From Acidobacteriota bacterium (lineage in GTDB: Bacteria > Acidobacteriota > Blastocatellia > Pyrinomonadales > Pyrinomonadaceae), in contig JAKOSS010000978.1 in NCBI GenBank assembly GCA_029777145.1, forward strand, positions 1-5,221: a stretch of DNA of 5,221 nucleotides, written 5' to 3'. Position numbers and translations under genes: made by a program. Of the stretch, positions 4,763 through 5,221 are shown piece by piece. Under the pieces are notes generated by a model that saw only the letters and a program-made list of their open reading frames with translations, ran no database searches and was not told where the DNA came from. Numbering within the stretch: the stretch's first letter is position 1; each line of letters opens with the position of its first letter.

Positions 4763-5221
4763 TTACCAGTCTCCTCCGGCGCCGCCGCCGCCGAAATCGC
4801 CGCCACCGCCGAATCCGCCCCAGTCGGACGAAGAAGAGCTGCTGCCCCAGTCGCTCGAACTCCAGCTCGAGGACGAATCTGACGAACTTCCGCCGCTCGG
4901 GAAAAACACCCAACCGCCTCCTCCGGAACTGCCGCCAGAGCCGCCGCCCCAACGGTTGCGGTCGTTTTTCGACTTTCCGGAACGTCCGGGCCGGCTGAAA
5001 ATTATTACCAAAATAATGATCAGGATCACCGCGCAGCAGATCAGCGTCGAAAACGAGACGCCCGGGACGATTCCCGTCGTCTTGCCCGACGGCGTCGGCG
5101 AAGCGCCCGGACTCGCGCGGTTCTCGATCGTTCTGATGTATGCGTCGATCGTATCGCCGATCGCCTTGTCGTAATTCGCCTGGCGCAGCGACGGGACGAG
5201 ATATTGCCGTTGAAGTTGTCC
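4763..5221 (-). CDS. TPM-domain (YgcG-like) membrane protein, C-terminal part
   Basis: The frame is open to the window edge, so this is the last 152 residues of a longer protein whose start lies beyond 5221. Visible residues 1-34 (QRQYLVPSLRQANYDKAIGD onward) fit the closing helices of a TPM domain. A Ser/Pro/Gly linker follows. One transmembrane segment spans about 54-75 (LICCAVILIIILVIIF), then a short basic stretch. The tail has about 65 residues of Gly, Ser, Asp and Trp, with SSSDW, SSSDWG and GGFGGGGDFGGGG and a final GGDW. TPM proteins of this type often end in a Gly-rich tail and often accompany LemA. The GTG at 5029 falls inside the membrane segment and is not the start. The Ser/Asp/Trp content of the tail is higher than the plain Gly-rich tails I would expect. 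The stop touches the heptamer array. Confidence 0.8.
   Translation of the reverse strand, partial: GQLQRQYLVPSLRQANYDKAIGDTIDAYIRTIENRASPGASPTPSGKTTGIVPGVSFSTLICCAVILIIILVIIFSRPGRSGKSKNDRNRWGGGSGGSSGGGGWVFFPSGGSSSDSSSSWSSSDWGSSSSSSDWGGFGGGGDFGGGGAGGDW

Noticed and set aside
4382..4882. Plus-strand frame running through the repeat island
   Set aside because: It is kept open by stop-free heptamers and opposes two supported minus-strand genes.
4758..5174. Plus-strand proline-rich frame
   Set aside because: It is the antisense of the Gly-rich tail of the TPM-like protein; the minus strand gives a membrane segment and TPM-like helices in a frame open to the edge.

Overview
The window is GC-rich bacterial DNA with leading Shine-Dalgarno-type genes and many heptanucleotide (7-base) tandem arrays between genes. 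Those arrays, the microcompartment genes beside a secreted protein with InlB-like repeats, and the LemA/TPM-type pair suggest an environmental bacterium such as Acidobacteriota (Blastocatellia-like). That placement is an inference from general style and not a demonstrated assignment.

Left block (1-1127, + strand): two paralogous EutN/CcmL-type bacterial microcompartment (BMC) vertex proteins are followed six bases later by a small unrecognised protein. That protein has an N-terminal amphipathic/coiled helix, a proline-rich linker made of heptamer DNA read in frame, and a C-terminal four-cysteine cluster (CX8CX2CX2C). It is probably the tail of a larger BMC locus lying upstream. No hexameric shell protein and no enzyme of the compartment lies in the window, so its substrate cannot be told. 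Heptamer arrays in opposite orientations lie at the two ends of the block, and a large imperfect inverted repeat separates the two vertex genes.

Middle (1128-3026): a roughly 350-base gene-free leader is followed by a 494-residue exported protein of unknown N-terminal family with two C-terminal cysteine-bearing InlB-like repeats. A strong hairpin terminator sits in the 74-base gap between it and the convergent LemA gene.

Right block (3043-5221, - strand): reading on the minus strand, the order is the C-terminal part of a TPM-domain (YgcG-like) membrane protein, a nucleotidyltransferase-fold protein with an altered metal-binding motif, and a LemA-family lipoprotein. LemA and TPM proteins commonly occur together. 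Here the nucleotidyltransferase-like gene lies between them, and both junctions consist largely of heptamer arrays that run up to the stop and start codons.

The most unusual signal in the window is this set of heptamer arrays. At least three sequence families, all with period 7, fill almost every gene junction, touch or overlap start and stop codons, and in one case have become part of a protein.
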